Below, piece after piece: positions 46,899 through 57,904 of a stretch of DNA of 64,000 bases (within the stretch, counting starts at the first letter, position 1; each line of letters opens with the position of its first letter). Source of the stretch: Manihot esculenta (taxonomy: Eukaryota; Streptophyta; Magnoliopsida; Malpighiales; Euphorbiaceae); the NCBI RefSeq assembly GCF_001659605.2, contig NC_035164.2, positions 2,133,001 through 2,197,000 of the forward strand, written 5' to 3'. The notes beneath the pieces were generated by a model. The model ran no database searches. It had not been told where the DNA came from and saw only the letters and a list, made by a program, of their open reading frames with translations. The translations under genes and the position numbers were made by a program.

Positions 46899-49800
46899 AT
46901 GGATACAAGCAGTTTCAGGCCAGGTGAATCACATGTAGCACAGCAAAGCAGAAGAGATAAGCTAAGAGTTCAAGCGAGCTCAGCTTCAGCAGCTCATCAT
47001 TTAGATGACTTCTCTAACAACTTGGAACAGTTGTCGGTCCATTCCGGGTTAAACCCAGATCTTGTTCAGGTTCGAAATGTTAGAAACGCCAGTATCCTTT
47101 ATGACCCTACTACTACTGTGTTTTCGTCTGAAATGCTCAATTTTGCAACTCGTTCTACTGGAGTTTTACCAGCCCAAAGGCATGCAATGGCTGATCAAGA
47201 ACTAGCTGCAATGACCCATAACATGTCTCATCCAGTTTCCTCCAACATTAAAGCCAATTCCAGTGACCCACAAGCGTGTAGCAACTGGAGAAGCAGTGAT
47301 ACGCAGCAGTGTTATGACTGGATGGTGAATTATGCAAGTGGATCATCAGTAGGTAGAGAAAACAATCAAAAACCTATTTTTGTTGGGGATGTCTTGTCAA
47401 ATAATGCAAGGGTAACCGATATTTCTACACCTACACAATATGTGAAGCCTATTTACGATGGATATCAAAGTGTTCAATCTTCATTGGCCATTCCCTCAAG
47501 TGAAATTCATGGTCAAGGCAGCCAAAGGCAACATAGAGAGATGCAGTTCGCTTCTCATATGCATCCATTTTACCACAACACACTGGCTGATGTTGTCACT
47601 TCAGCTTCTAATGCATATGGAAATCATTCGACTGCTTTATGTTTCGATAATGCCAATACTTGGATGAACAGACCTGTCGAGAGTTGCCATCAATGGAGTA
47701 GTGAAATGGGTCTTGTTACAAGGAAGAATAGCCAAGAGTTGAGGACTCTTGCACGCGATCCCAATACTCAGGTTCTATCTCTGTCTCTTTCATCAAATCC
47801 ACCATCTAGAGGGAATATAACTCAGTTTGAAGAAGGATACGAATCTGAACATATGCAATCAAAGCCTGGTGAACTCAAAGAATCACATAATCAAGATTCC
47901 AAGATTTTAAAATCATCAAATTATTTGTGTTCAATGTCAAAGCCGGCAATTATCAGTAGAAGTGCTGGGAAATCGCTTAGTGATATGGTGGGTACGTCTA
48001 ATTATAATGTTCTTCAGAATGCTGGTCCTCTTGGGCCTTTCACAGGATATGCAACGATTCTAAAGAGTTCTAAATTCTTGAAGCCAGCTCAACAGCTATT
48101 AGATGAGTTCTGTCGTGCAGCAGGTTTAAAACTCTTGAAAACTTGTGAGGGGTCTGCGAGGATTTCTGGAGATTGTGCAGAGACGGGGGCTAAAGTCAAT
48201 AACACAACGTTCTACAGCTCTAATGAAGTGAGTGGTGATGTTGCAGTTGCAGTTGCGAGCAGTACTTGCGAATCTTTAAGGTCTGAATACCAACAAAAGA
48301 AAGCAAAGCTTCTATATTTGCAGGAGGAGGTTGGTTACATCTGCTTGATTTCTTCTTTAGGCACCACTATATTTGCTTCCTTTTACTAGTAATTTCATGA
48401 TAATTTTCTTTCCTTTTTTGGTTTTACCCCTTTGCTTTCATGTTGAAAGAAATATTATTATATTGTTAAAATATTGATGCTTGTTTGTTGGAGCCTCTCT
48501 GGCATAAGTACTTTATTAAGAAATTCTGCTTAAAGATCATTTGCTACTTTGAATTTTGACTTGGTGTACTTTGCAATTCTTGCATGCAATGTACAATAGG
48601 TATTTTGGTGTATCAAACACCAAGTTTTGCTTGACCGTCTACACATTCTTCTTCTTCTTTTTTTTTTTTTTTGGATAAAACCCACATACATGAACTTAGA
48701 ATCACATGCCACTAAAACACACATACATGAACAAACCGCTCTCCCAACCTAGGCGTTTGCATTCCAAGTGAAAAAACCTAAGAAACCTCAAGTCAGCCGG
48801 ATAGTGTCTTCGGTCCATCATGGACCAGCTACATAATGCCCGGTAGATTATATGATGTTACATGTTCAATGCTCAATTTTACATTGAAACTTAAGTGATT
48901 TTGTAAATAATTTGAGATGGAAGATAAAGCATGAATATGAACCTAAAATTTTAGTATCTGAATAGGTTTCATAAAAAGGAAAGAATGGTTTTAAGATTGG
49001 GGAACAGTGTCAATGAAGCACAAGAGAGAGGAAGGGAATAGGGAAATCCAGGCTAGGGAACATCTAAGTCTGTGAAATATCGCATTGTCGTGTCATGTTC
49101 TGTTGTGAATTAATAAGCACTGATAATATATCAAAATCAAATAATTGTGATAAGAAGTTGATCATAAGGTTATGTTTAACAGCAAATCTGCTTTTATTCT
49201 ATTGGATTTTCATCTCTTTGCCATTTGTGGATGCCAATGACTTTGTACTCTATCATCTGTTTTAGGGTGAGATTTCTAGCATAGTACATCAAAGTTGTTG
49301 CATGGGATGCTTATGGATTACTGGTCCTACCTTTGTCATCATGTAGGCAGCATTTTATGAAAGTCTTATTTCTCTTTTTGGCTCTTAACTTTCGTCTTTT
49401 CATCTCTTAAGCCTTTCTAAGTAGGTCTGATCTCAGGATTAGTAGCTATGTTTTAGTTCATTGTCTATGAGTGACTGGCTAGCTAAATAATTAATTGTTT
49501 GAAAGTTAATTGATGTTCAATATTTCAGTCACATAATGAAACCATGATTTCGCCTATAGCTACCCGGGGTGAGCCTCAGGTGTAATTGAGAGAATATAGT
49601 AATTTTCTTCTTCTTCCATTTTTGCTCTTCCAAGGAACTGTTGCTAATGACTTGATAATACACTGTTTGAAATATTCTATGATGTATATTTTGCTGGAAA
49701 ATTTTATCCATTGATGAGGCTCCTTATATTCTCTTGTGGGTGTTTCAGTCTCCACATGGGATCTTTATAGTAATGCATGGAAGAGTCATTTCTAATTTGT

Positions 49801-52118
49801 TTAAGTTATAAATTAGATTAAAAAAAAATGCACATTTCTGTTTTAAGATTATGTTTTCTTCTTGGCCTTAGCTGATCTGAAATTGGATTAGAAAATTTAC
49901 ATGGTTAACACATGCCTAATCCTGTGGTTTCATTTATCTAATTTCGTGTAGTTCAATTTTGAGATTATCTTGTTTATCTCAATCCTGATGGTATTTTCTT
50001 AAAAGGGTTTCCATGCTTAATCACCTAGAACACAATTACTGCTATAGCACAGCGGAGGAAAAAAAATGGAGCAGTGGCAGGGAATACGGTGAATTCAAGT
50101 CCTTTAATACTCCTACGTGATACTAAAATTTCCAAGAATATTAAACATTCTTTAGGTTGAAGGTTGCAAGAATAGTTTTGTGTCTGTTATATTTTGATAA
50201 AAGGAAAGGATGTACTACTGTGGTAGAAAAGGTTTCAAGATTCCTGCTTGTAAATAGTTGCAATGATGAAATGGTTAAGATTATAATTCAAGGGAACAAG
50301 AACAGGACATTGATGTCCCCACTTTCCCATTTAAGATTAAGTGAAGCTGGACTTGTTCATGTGAATGCAATCATTTATGGATATAAACAGTCATGAGGTC
50401 CCCTCACCAATGTTAGAAGTCTTGTTAATTACATGACATATTTAACAGTACACTCCACTTTCAAATTCCAAAAAGTTGCTGTCCCTATAATGACACCATT
50501 ATTGCTGTGAAAAAAAAATAGGCTGTTTATCTTAGCTTGCTTAGTAAAATTGCTGTCTACCACTCATTTCTATCTAAAGATTTTCTTATTTTATTGTCAT
50601 TATCATTACAAGATACCATCTTTCTAGGATTAAATTGTTCCCCCATGATGGTGTATGCTCATGGGATTGTCTAGAATCTGTATGCTTTTAATGTTGCTGT
50701 AGATTTTCAAGATTGGTGACTTTGTAGCTCTATGTTGTTGACAGGTATGCCATAGATACAAGCAATATCACCAGCAGATGCAAATGGTGGCTTCATCATT
50801 TGAATCAGTTGCTGGTCTCAGTACTGCTACCCCGTATGTTTCTTTGGCTCTCAAGACTGTGTCAAGGAATTTTCGTTGTGTAAGGCATGCTATCTCGGAT
50901 CAGCTCAAGCATGTAGCAAAGGCCCTAGGGGAGGATTTGTTGTCCCCTAATACAGGTACAAGTAGTAGCAAAGGTGATACGAGCACATCAAGGCTCAAAT
51001 ACACGGATCAAAACTTTCAAAGGTACAGATGTGGTGGGGCTAATGCGGGCTTCTTTGAATCCCAACAACACGTCTGGCGGCCCCAGAGAGGTCTACCAGA
51101 ACGTTCAGTGGCCATACTTAGAGCTTGGCTGTTTGAGCATTTTCTTCATCCGTGAGTCCCTCCTTTCTCTAATTACCTTCCTCTCCTTTGATGCTTTTCG
51201 TGTATAATTCAATGCTCCAACATTTCCTTTTTTAGGTACCCTTCGGACACCGATAAACACATGTTGGCCACTCAAACAGGACTATCGCGTAACCAGGCAA
51301 GTTAGCTATTTGTTTATTTCTTTCATCATTATGTCCAGTGTACTGAATTTTATGATTGAACTTACTGCTTTAATTTTCCTGCCTCAGCAAATTTCTCGCT
51401 TTTGCTAGCCTGAATTCTATTTGATGTTCATGACATAGTTTATAATATCAAGTCATGCAAATATATACGTAGATGCTAATTAATGCATGCTCTATAAATC
51501 AGGCAGCAAAGGGATTGCAAAAAGAAACCATGCTAGATGATGGGTATTGATTTTTTTTTTTTTTTGTGGTTTTAATAATCTGAATGATGAGTGTAGGTCT
51601 CAAATTGGTTTATAAATGCTCGGGTGCGTGTTTGGAAACCTATGGTTGAAGAAATACACATGCTTGAAACCAAAGGTTTAGCAGAAAATCAAACTTATGC
51701 AAATCTTGAGGGAAAATCTGTTGAGGGTACCAGCCACCCATTGCAGGAGCAATCTTCAAATAATATAGGTGCAGATTCTATGCTTAATAAGCAGTTGGAG
51801 TGCTCCGGTACAGGTTCCTCATCGGGCAGCGGAGAACATCTGGATGCAGAGCAGTGGAGTCAAGAAAAAAGATCAAGAATAGAGTTTCAGGCCCCAACTA
51901 GTATGGATGGATCAGTGATGAATTTTCTGCCATACCAGAGGACTAGTGGTGTTGACATTGGAGGACTAGGAGCTGTTTCACTTACACTCGGGCTCAGGCA
52001 CGGTGTTGAAAATGCTCAACACCAGCAACCGCATCAGCAGCATCCACAATTGCAGCAACGTGAGGATCAACATAGGCGGCGATTCGGAGGTCAGATGATT
52101 CATGATTTTGTGGGTTGA
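46899..52118 (+). CDS. BEL1-like homeodomain transcription factor (BLH family), 4 exons
   Basis: TALE-class nuclear transcription factor expected to pair with KNOX proteins. Exons: 46899-48329, 50745-51151, 51236-51296, 51597-52118; 807 codons (806 aa), long for the family. Early phrase [11 protein letters not shown], as in some BLH proteins. ZIBEL-type motif VLSLSLSSN (about 292). SKY box around 375-408 ([20 protein letters not shown]). BELL domain from about 458 across the exon 1/2 junction. TALE homeodomain about 588-651, including the three-residue loop extension PYP and helix 3 [18 protein letters not shown] second ZIBEL motif SLTLGLRHG near 761, then Gln/His-rich sequence. The 61-base third exon splits the homeodomain. 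Its intron uses a GC donor (CAG|GCAAGT at 51296). Retention of intron 1 would give a 496-aa protein without the homeodomain. The subclade is uncertain. Confidence 0.93.
48640..48850 (-). mobile_element. Possible retroposed fragment in BEL1-like intron 1
   Basis: A T-run at 48659-48672 is followed by non-AT-rich sequence including two copies of ACATACATGAAC (48686 and 48722) and the phrase CTCTCCCAACCTAGG. On the minus strand this reads as a short unit ending in poly-A. The far boundary and target duplication were not found, so this is tentative. Confidence 0.3.
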
Positions 52119-53909
52119 TTGTGTTTTAAGTCTTAAATCTTTGAATGGAAGTGAAAAGCGAATAATTAAGGAGAGAGAACAAGAAAAAGCTCCTTTTTTT
52201 ATTTCACCAATTTATTTATCTTTTACATTGTCTTGGAAAAATCCATTTGCAATACTTGGATCGAGTCTTGAGGCTTAAAAAATTTGTTTTTGCTACTGAT
52301 GCATGGTAGCCAAATTTCTCCATGAAATGTTCTACAAGTTTAAGGTTTAATGTGGTGAAGGTATTATGATTTGGTTTTATTCCAAATCAAGAGAGTTGGG
52401 TGGTCTAACTTGTATACCAAAACCAATGTAAAGCTTTCGGTTTGATCTTACAATCCAAATTTCATTGCTGACTTAATGTTTTTTCTCGTCTAGCTTACGT
52501 TTTTCATGTCTGAAAGCTTTTTGCTTTCTTTACTCAGGTTCCTAACTGAGATGTGATTGAATGCAAATTTTATGATACAACAGGCTAAGCATTTTGATTT
52601 TGTTATGACAAAACGAACAGCATTAAGAATGCAGACACCCTCAATTGCAATAGCAATAAGAAATTTAACGTGATTCAAGGTATATAATCTTTTAGAATTT
52701 TCAAAATCTTTAGAATATTTTTCAAAATCTTACATGATATATGAAAAAGGAAAATATTTATAACCCTTTTGAGCTCATAGCTCAACTCTGACTGATTTTA
52801 ATTTTTGTCTATTCAATTTTTATCCAATTGAAAAATATACCCAAAATCTAAAGTCACATAAATAATAGATTTATTTATATTTTGGTATAATTTGCTTGGA
52901 TTCGTTTCTAAGTTCGAAATTTCAATAATTCTAATTGGTTAAGTAATTATCAAGTTCAACATTCGATTGATTTAATTTTAAATCGAATTAAATTGAATAA
53001 ACTCAAAATTAAAATTGTGGTATTTATGAAAATCAAATCGAATTGATTTTAGTTAAAAATTAAATCAAATTAGTTTAATTTGGTTTGATTTTATTTAGTT
53101 TGATTAAAAATTAAATTAAATTGGTTTAATTTGATTTAATTTGGTTTGATTTTATTTAGTTTGATTGATTTGATTTTTTAATAAATTTTTTATTTTTTAC
53201 CTTTTATTTTTAATATTTTAAAATTTAATTAGAATATTTTAAGTTTAATACAATTTAATATCTCTATATTATTGAAAATAATATATTATTATTACTAATC
53301 GGTTCGATTTGATTTTTTTCTGATTAAAATCAAATTGAATTGAAATAATTAAAAATTTTAAAATTAAAAATTAAATCAAATCGAAATAAATAAAAAATCA
53401 AAATGAATTTTCAAATTAATTCAGTTGTATCAATTTTTTCGGTTTGAGTGCCTAATTTCACCAAATCACGTGAGATTAGAAAGCGTAGAATCATTTGGTT
53501 AAATGAAATTGAATCGTTGAATATTCCTCAAAGGACCATGGCATCAAGTTATAACATAAACATCCAAATTTTCAACCTAAGAAAATGTAGGATCAAAGTG
53601 GAGATGACCAAGTTTTCTTAACATATACAAATCTCTTTACTTGCATGGCCATAAACTTCTCCTAGTAATCCTCCACACCACTTGGAAATTCAAAGACTCA
53701 ACTTAGGCTGATATGCAAGAAACGAGTATTGTCAGACAAGATTCAAAACTAGAAAAAGAACACTTAACTAAAAATGGCCCATAACCATATATATAAACAA
53801 GCCAAACCAGCCGAGGTATTTTGCATTATTTTAGCAAAGATTAAGAAACACATATAAAACATCCTAGTATCCCTGCCTTCTGCTGAATCCTTTTGTAATT
53901 GATCTGTAC
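52119..53909. other. BEL1-like 3' UTR and repeat-rich spacer
   Basis: About the first 350 bases should be 3' UTR. No gene is seen until 53910. An old MITE copy occupies about 52951-53461. Confidence 0.6.
52951..53461. mobile_element. Decayed copy of the hAT-type MITE
   Basis: Aligns by eye with 18788-19244 over its whole length. The AT-rich centre is well conserved (for example CTTTTATTTTTAATATTTTA and ATATTATTATTACTAATCGG). The CGGTTCGG arms have become TGGTTTGA-like, with most CpG lost by C-to-T or G-to-A change. The terminal inverted repeats are unrecognisable and no target duplication remains, so it is an old insertion. Confidence 0.7.
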
Positions 53910-54173
53910 ATGGATGTGAAGAAAGTTTTTGGGATGATCTTAATAATGATGCTGGTGGTGGACATGGCATCATTAATAAGTGGGCAAGAAAATCAAGGTG
54001 ATGGTTCTGAAAAACCAGAAGGTGAAGAAAGTGGAAAAGGTGATTGTCAAAATGATTGCATGCCTTCATGCATGGGAATACAAGATGCTACAAAAGAAGT
54101 TTGTCAAATTAGCTGTGATAATGCTTGCAAACCTCTCACTCAACGAAATTCACTCTTTGGTGGTTTATTTTAA
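53910..54173 (+). CDS. Small secreted cysteine-rich peptide
   Basis: An 87-residue frame with a hydrophobic signal peptide (about 1-25, cleavage probably near LISG/QEN), an acidic Gly/Glu-rich spacer (about 26-44), and a cysteine domain with six Cys at 46, 50, 54, 65, 69 and 73. The spacing C-x3-C-x3-C-x10-C-x3-C-x3-C is symmetrical. That suggests two helices each carrying three Cys, joined by three disulphides like an extended alpha-hairpin. Many plant defence or signalling peptides have signal plus cysteine motif, but I recognise no specific family. It is single-exon. It lies at the edge of the minus-strand peptide cluster but shares no motif with it. Confidence 0.7.
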   Translation: MDVKKVFGMILIMMLVVDMASLISGQENQGDGSEKPEGEESGKGDCQNDCMPSCMGIQDATKEVCQISCDNACKPLTQRNSLFGGLF

Positions 54174-54285
54174 TGCATGCCGGATCTTCCAGTTTCCTCA
54201 TCTTCTATAGTTATTTTGGATTTTTTATGATTGGGATTTTAAATCTTTTTTTTTTTTAATTTTGAAAAATAATTTTGAATATCAT

Positions 54286-54490
54286 TCAACTGCAATTCAT
54301 TGGTGCAATTTCCATTAAATGAATGTATATATTTTGAATATTTTGAATATCATCCGCCACCACCATGTTTTTTATCGAAATCCTTCCATTAACACTGCTG
54401 GCAGCTGTAGTTTTCTTTGACAAACTTATTCTGATCATCATCCTCCAAGCAAGTTCATGATCATACACCTTCAGAACTTCCATTAATTAA
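54286..54490 (-). pseudogene. Probable dead member of the HHxIPR peptide family
   Basis: On the minus strand one frame reads EDDDQNKFVKENYSCQQC, stop, WKDFDKKHGGGG, which recalls the tail of the neighbouring genes (RKEFDRQYGD; Gly-run after the motif). No signal peptide or HHxIPR survives. The better evidence is upstream: 54640-54775 resembles the promoter block of the family, with a TATA-like TTTATAAAC at 54653-54661, then GCTAGGGTTTATGTGGTTGA and GTGATGGGAT, as seen at 60395-60440. I infer a fifth, broken copy. Confidence 0.4.
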
Positions 54491-55792
54491 TTAAATAAAT
54501 TTGAAAAACTTTAAATATTTAAAAATAAAAATTAAGACTTGCACAACCAGGATTGATCCGACCCAACATAGATTAAGACCTGCACTTGATTGAGAGATAA
54601 GACCTAATTAAGAGTTATGAGAATTGGGCAAGAAGGGGAAAAATAATTGTCTGTTTATAAAGGAAAGAAAGAGGAATTGCTAGGGTTTATGTGGTTGACA
54701 ATGATTTTGGTGATGGGATATCACCCACCAAATGAGGCAAGATTAAGTGGAATGACCATATTGTAATGTTGGAGTCACACAGAGTAACCCTGTTTGGATG
54801 TAGAGAAAATGTGAAGGAAAAAAAAAGTGATGGAAAATGAAGGATAATTATCAATTTTCTTTGTTTAGGAAGGGAATGAAAATTAAAGTGAGAAGGGCTA
54901 TTTTATTTTTAATCCTCCATTTTTAGACATTTTTTCTTTATTTTTGTTCTTATTTTCTATTTATCTAAATACAAAAAAAATAAAAAATATATTTTAATTA
55001 TTTTCCTTCCTCTCTCATAAAGTATTCAAACAGAGAAAATAAGATAAATACTCTAAAAAAAAGGGAAATTTGTCAAAAAAAATGATGAAAATTAACAGGG
55101 AAATTCCACTTATGATCGATAAATGAAAAACTTAATCAAGATTTCCTTTGTGGGATTTATCCTTTTCTCCCCAGCTAATCATTCTAAAGACCCCTCTATT
55201 TCCTATCCTCTAAATATTTGAGCAATTTGGCCACTCAGATAAATATTTTTAAATGTATATTATAAAAAATATTAATCAAAAAGAAAATATTCAAATAATG
55301 AATTTTGATCCCTTCATATTATTAACATATCTCAAAATTCGTTAGTAAATAATTTTACAAGCACTTTACTGCTTTTAAATTACATTATTTAAATAATAAA
55401 CCCTAAAATCAATCCATAATCCAAAATAATTTACATCTCAAATTCTAGAATACAACTCATTTACTATTTTTAATTTTTATTTAATTAATTAGTGATACTT
55501 AAATAAAAAAATAATTTTAATTTTATTTTAGATTATTAAATAAAACTCAACTGGTTAATCTATTAATTTTAAAAAATATTTTTTTTTTAAATGAGAATTG
55601 AGGATTATAGGAGTAAAATTTGAGATCTTTCAAATTTACTTAGATGTACTTACCACCAAATTAAATATGCGAGTATAATTTTAAAAAATATATTAAAATG
55701 TAAAATTATTAATTTAATTAAAATATAAAATTATAAATTTAAGACATTATTACAATGCTTAAATATAAATCATCATCACAAAGGTGATAGCG
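54491..55792. other. Spacer in the peptide cluster
   Basis: Holds the relic promoter block at 54640-54775. 54780-55060 opens CCCTGTTTGGATGTAGAGAAAATG and reads like a MITE remnant. The rest is AT-rich with no gene seen. Confidence 0.45.
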
Positions 55793-56029
55793 TTACTTCC
55801 TTTTTCCATTTTCACTATTATTATTGTGGTCACCATATTGTCGATCAAATTCTTTCCTAGGTATATGATGGTGTTGACTGCTCTGACGATGGTTATCAAC
55901 ATGATGCTCATCTTCTGCCATTCTCCGACCACTTTGTGCCTCACTTTCAACGGCGAAAGCTTTCTCATTGTTTCCGGTGAAACAAGATCCTACCATCATC
56001 ACAACTACAACCATCATCAAAAGCTTCAT
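55793..56029 (-). CDS. Secreted peptide precursor 1, HHxIPR family
   Basis: 78 residues, single exon. Signal peptide MKLLMMVVVVMMVGSCFTG (1-19); acidic variable region; conserved motif HHHIPRKEF (53-61); hydrophilic tail ending NGKRK. It has the layout of a plant peptide-hormone precursor (signal, variable spacer, short conserved C-terminal motif), but the motif is not that of CLE, RGF/GLV, CEP, IDA, PSK, PSY or CIF peptides as I know them. A TATA-like CTATATAAAC lies at 56223-56232. It is the most divergent of the four and lacks the CC pair of copies 2 and 3. Function unknown. Confidence 0.7.
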   Translation of the reverse strand: MKLLMMVVVVMMVGSCFTGNNEKAFAVESEAQSGRRMAEDEHHVDNHRQSSQHHHIPRKEFDRQYGDHNNNSENGKRK

Positions 56030-57033
56030 TCTTACACTCTTTTGATTTGTTTTGTGTTATCGGTATCAAACAGAATTATATGATGATGTGTATGAATAAA
56101 TAATTTTATTTATATTGAAAAATAAAATTTAATAGTTTATATATATGCATAAATTTACTTTCCAAAACCATGGAAAATGTAAATATAGTTGGGGTAAGTA
56201 GAGGATGAGCAAATTTAAAGGCAGTTTATATAGGGTATAGGTCATGTGGCTAGGGTTTTTTTATTATATATATATATATATATATTGTAAAGTTTTGAAA
56301 ATCGTTTCATTTAAAATGTTTTTAATAAATTATTTAATATTCAAAATCTACTAATTCAACTAATTTGAACTCGTATCGGACAGATCCATTAAAGGATAAA
56401 ACACTTTCTTTTAAATTTTTAGACCTGCGTTGTATCTAAAATTTAAATTTAAAATCTCTAATTAAAAAAAGATATCGAAATTATCCATCTCACCGATATA
56501 CATCTTAAAAAAGTTATATGCCGCTATTTTTAAATTTAAAAATTTTATCACATATACAAAATATAATAATAGTCATCTTAGATTATTTTCACAACAAATA
56601 AAATTATTATTAATTTATTAATAACTTTTTTATTGTGAAGATAAAAAAAAATATAGAATATTAAATTATTTTGTTAATTTAGATTTAACGCGTTAAGGGT
56701 TTTTTAATTTATTAATAAAATTTTATTTATAAAAAAATACTTAAAAAAAGACCAAATGCATTAAATTTAAACATAATTAGACTTAAATAATTAATATTAA
56801 ACATTAATTAAGATTTTATTTATTCATATGAGATGATTACATCAAATATATACACAGACTAAAGCTTGAGCTTTGAATTAAGTACCCAAACATTATTCTA
56901 GTGCTGAAACTATAGATGGCTGCTGCTCAGCCATGGATATTAGAGCTCGCAAGAACTAGCAAGCCTTATCATTCCAAGGAAGAAGAAGAAGAAGAAAAAC
57001 TTTATTATAGAGCTTAATTATGATTAAGATATA
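56030..57033. other. Spacer with promoter of peptide gene 1
   Basis: TATA-like element at 56223-56232, GGCTAGGGTTTTTT near 56250 and a (TA)n run at 56267-56285. The remainder is AT-rich. From about 56800 it becomes similar to 59640-59960, the downstream flank shared by peptide genes 2 and 3. Confidence 0.5.
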
Positions 57034-57273
57034 TTAAACTTTGCCACCTCCATTATTATCAACACCACCGCCACCATATTTATTCCTGGGAATGGAATGG
57101 TGGTCGCAGCAATTATCGTTGTCGTGATTCTTATTAAAAATTTCCTGCTGGTTTTCGACAAGGTGGCGGCTGCTCCATTTCTCAGCTTCATCAACAACCG
57201 AATCTTTCTTGTTCCCAGCAAAGGAGGATCCAACCATCATCAGGACTAGAGCAACCACTACTACAGTCTTCAT
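57034..57273 (-). CDS. Secreted peptide precursor 2, HHxIPR family
   Basis: 79 residues, single coding exon. Signal peptide MKTVVVVALVLMMVGSSFAG (1-20); spacer with EKWSSRHLVENQQE; then DNDNCCDHHSIPRNKY (51-66) and a Gly/Asn-rich tail. It is nearly identical to precursor 3 around the motif, so a recent duplicate. TATA-like CTATAAAAA at 57507-57515. AGCTTACC at 57443-57450 reads on the minus strand as a splice donor (GGTAAGCT), suggesting a leader intron that contains a (TA)n run. The adjacent Cys pair is unusual and could link two peptides or form part of the mature product. Function unknown. Confidence 0.75.
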   Translation of the reverse strand: MKTVVVVALVLMMVGSSFAGNKKDSVVDEAEKWSSRHLVENQQEIFNKNHDNDNCCDHHSIPRNKYGGGGVDNNGGGKV

Positions 57274-57409
57274 TCTTCCACTCTTTTTTGCTTACTTCTC
57301 TTTGTTTAATTACCAAAAAACAAAGAAAATTATTCATACTTCAAGAAAACTAACTATACATATTCAAGAACTACAACAAAGAAGAAAAAAAAGAGAGTGA
57401 GAGAGAGAG

Positions 57410-57410
<1 letters not shown>

Positions 57411-57442
<32 letters not shown>
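57411..57442. repeat. (TA)n microsatellite in peptide gene 2 leader
   Basis: About 30 bases of alternating TA directly beside the presumed leader donor. Confidence 0.85.
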
Positions 57443-57444
<2 letters not shown>

Positions 57445-57550
57445 CTTACCCTAATACTGAGCCAAGGGTCTGTGTACATGGAGGAGAGGAAGACAACTCT
57501 ACTCTCTTTTTATAGAGAACCATATGAGGGATTTCTGTGATTAAGGCGGT

Positions 57551-57904
57551 GTTTGTTTGGCATGAAATATTTTTCATATTTTTAGCTTTTGGAATGCCTA
57601 TAAAAATTAATTATATTAAATGTTTTTTAAAAATAAAAATTAAATTATTTTAAAAAATAAAAAATTATTTTATACATTTTAAAAATTTTATAACATATAA
57701 ATTTATTAATATATTTATTTTTTAAATTAAAATAAGCATAATAATTTTTATTTTTTAATTTAAATTTACTGTTAAATTATCATTAAAAATCTAAATAAAG
57801 TTATTATTTATTAGGATTTTATAGTGTGAGTAACATTATTTTCGATTTAGTTAGACTTATTTAATTTTTTAATAATAATTTAGAAAAATAAAACATATTT
57901 TACC
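57551..57904. mobile_element. Insertion inside the conserved upstream block of peptide gene 2
   Basis: About 354 AT-rich bases bounded by a 6-base direct repeat GGCGGT (57545-57550 and 57905-57910). They interrupt similarity between the upstream regions of peptide genes 2 and 3. The left end GTTTGTTTGGCATGAAATAT resembles the start of common plant MITEs. No coding capacity is seen. Confidence 0.5.
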
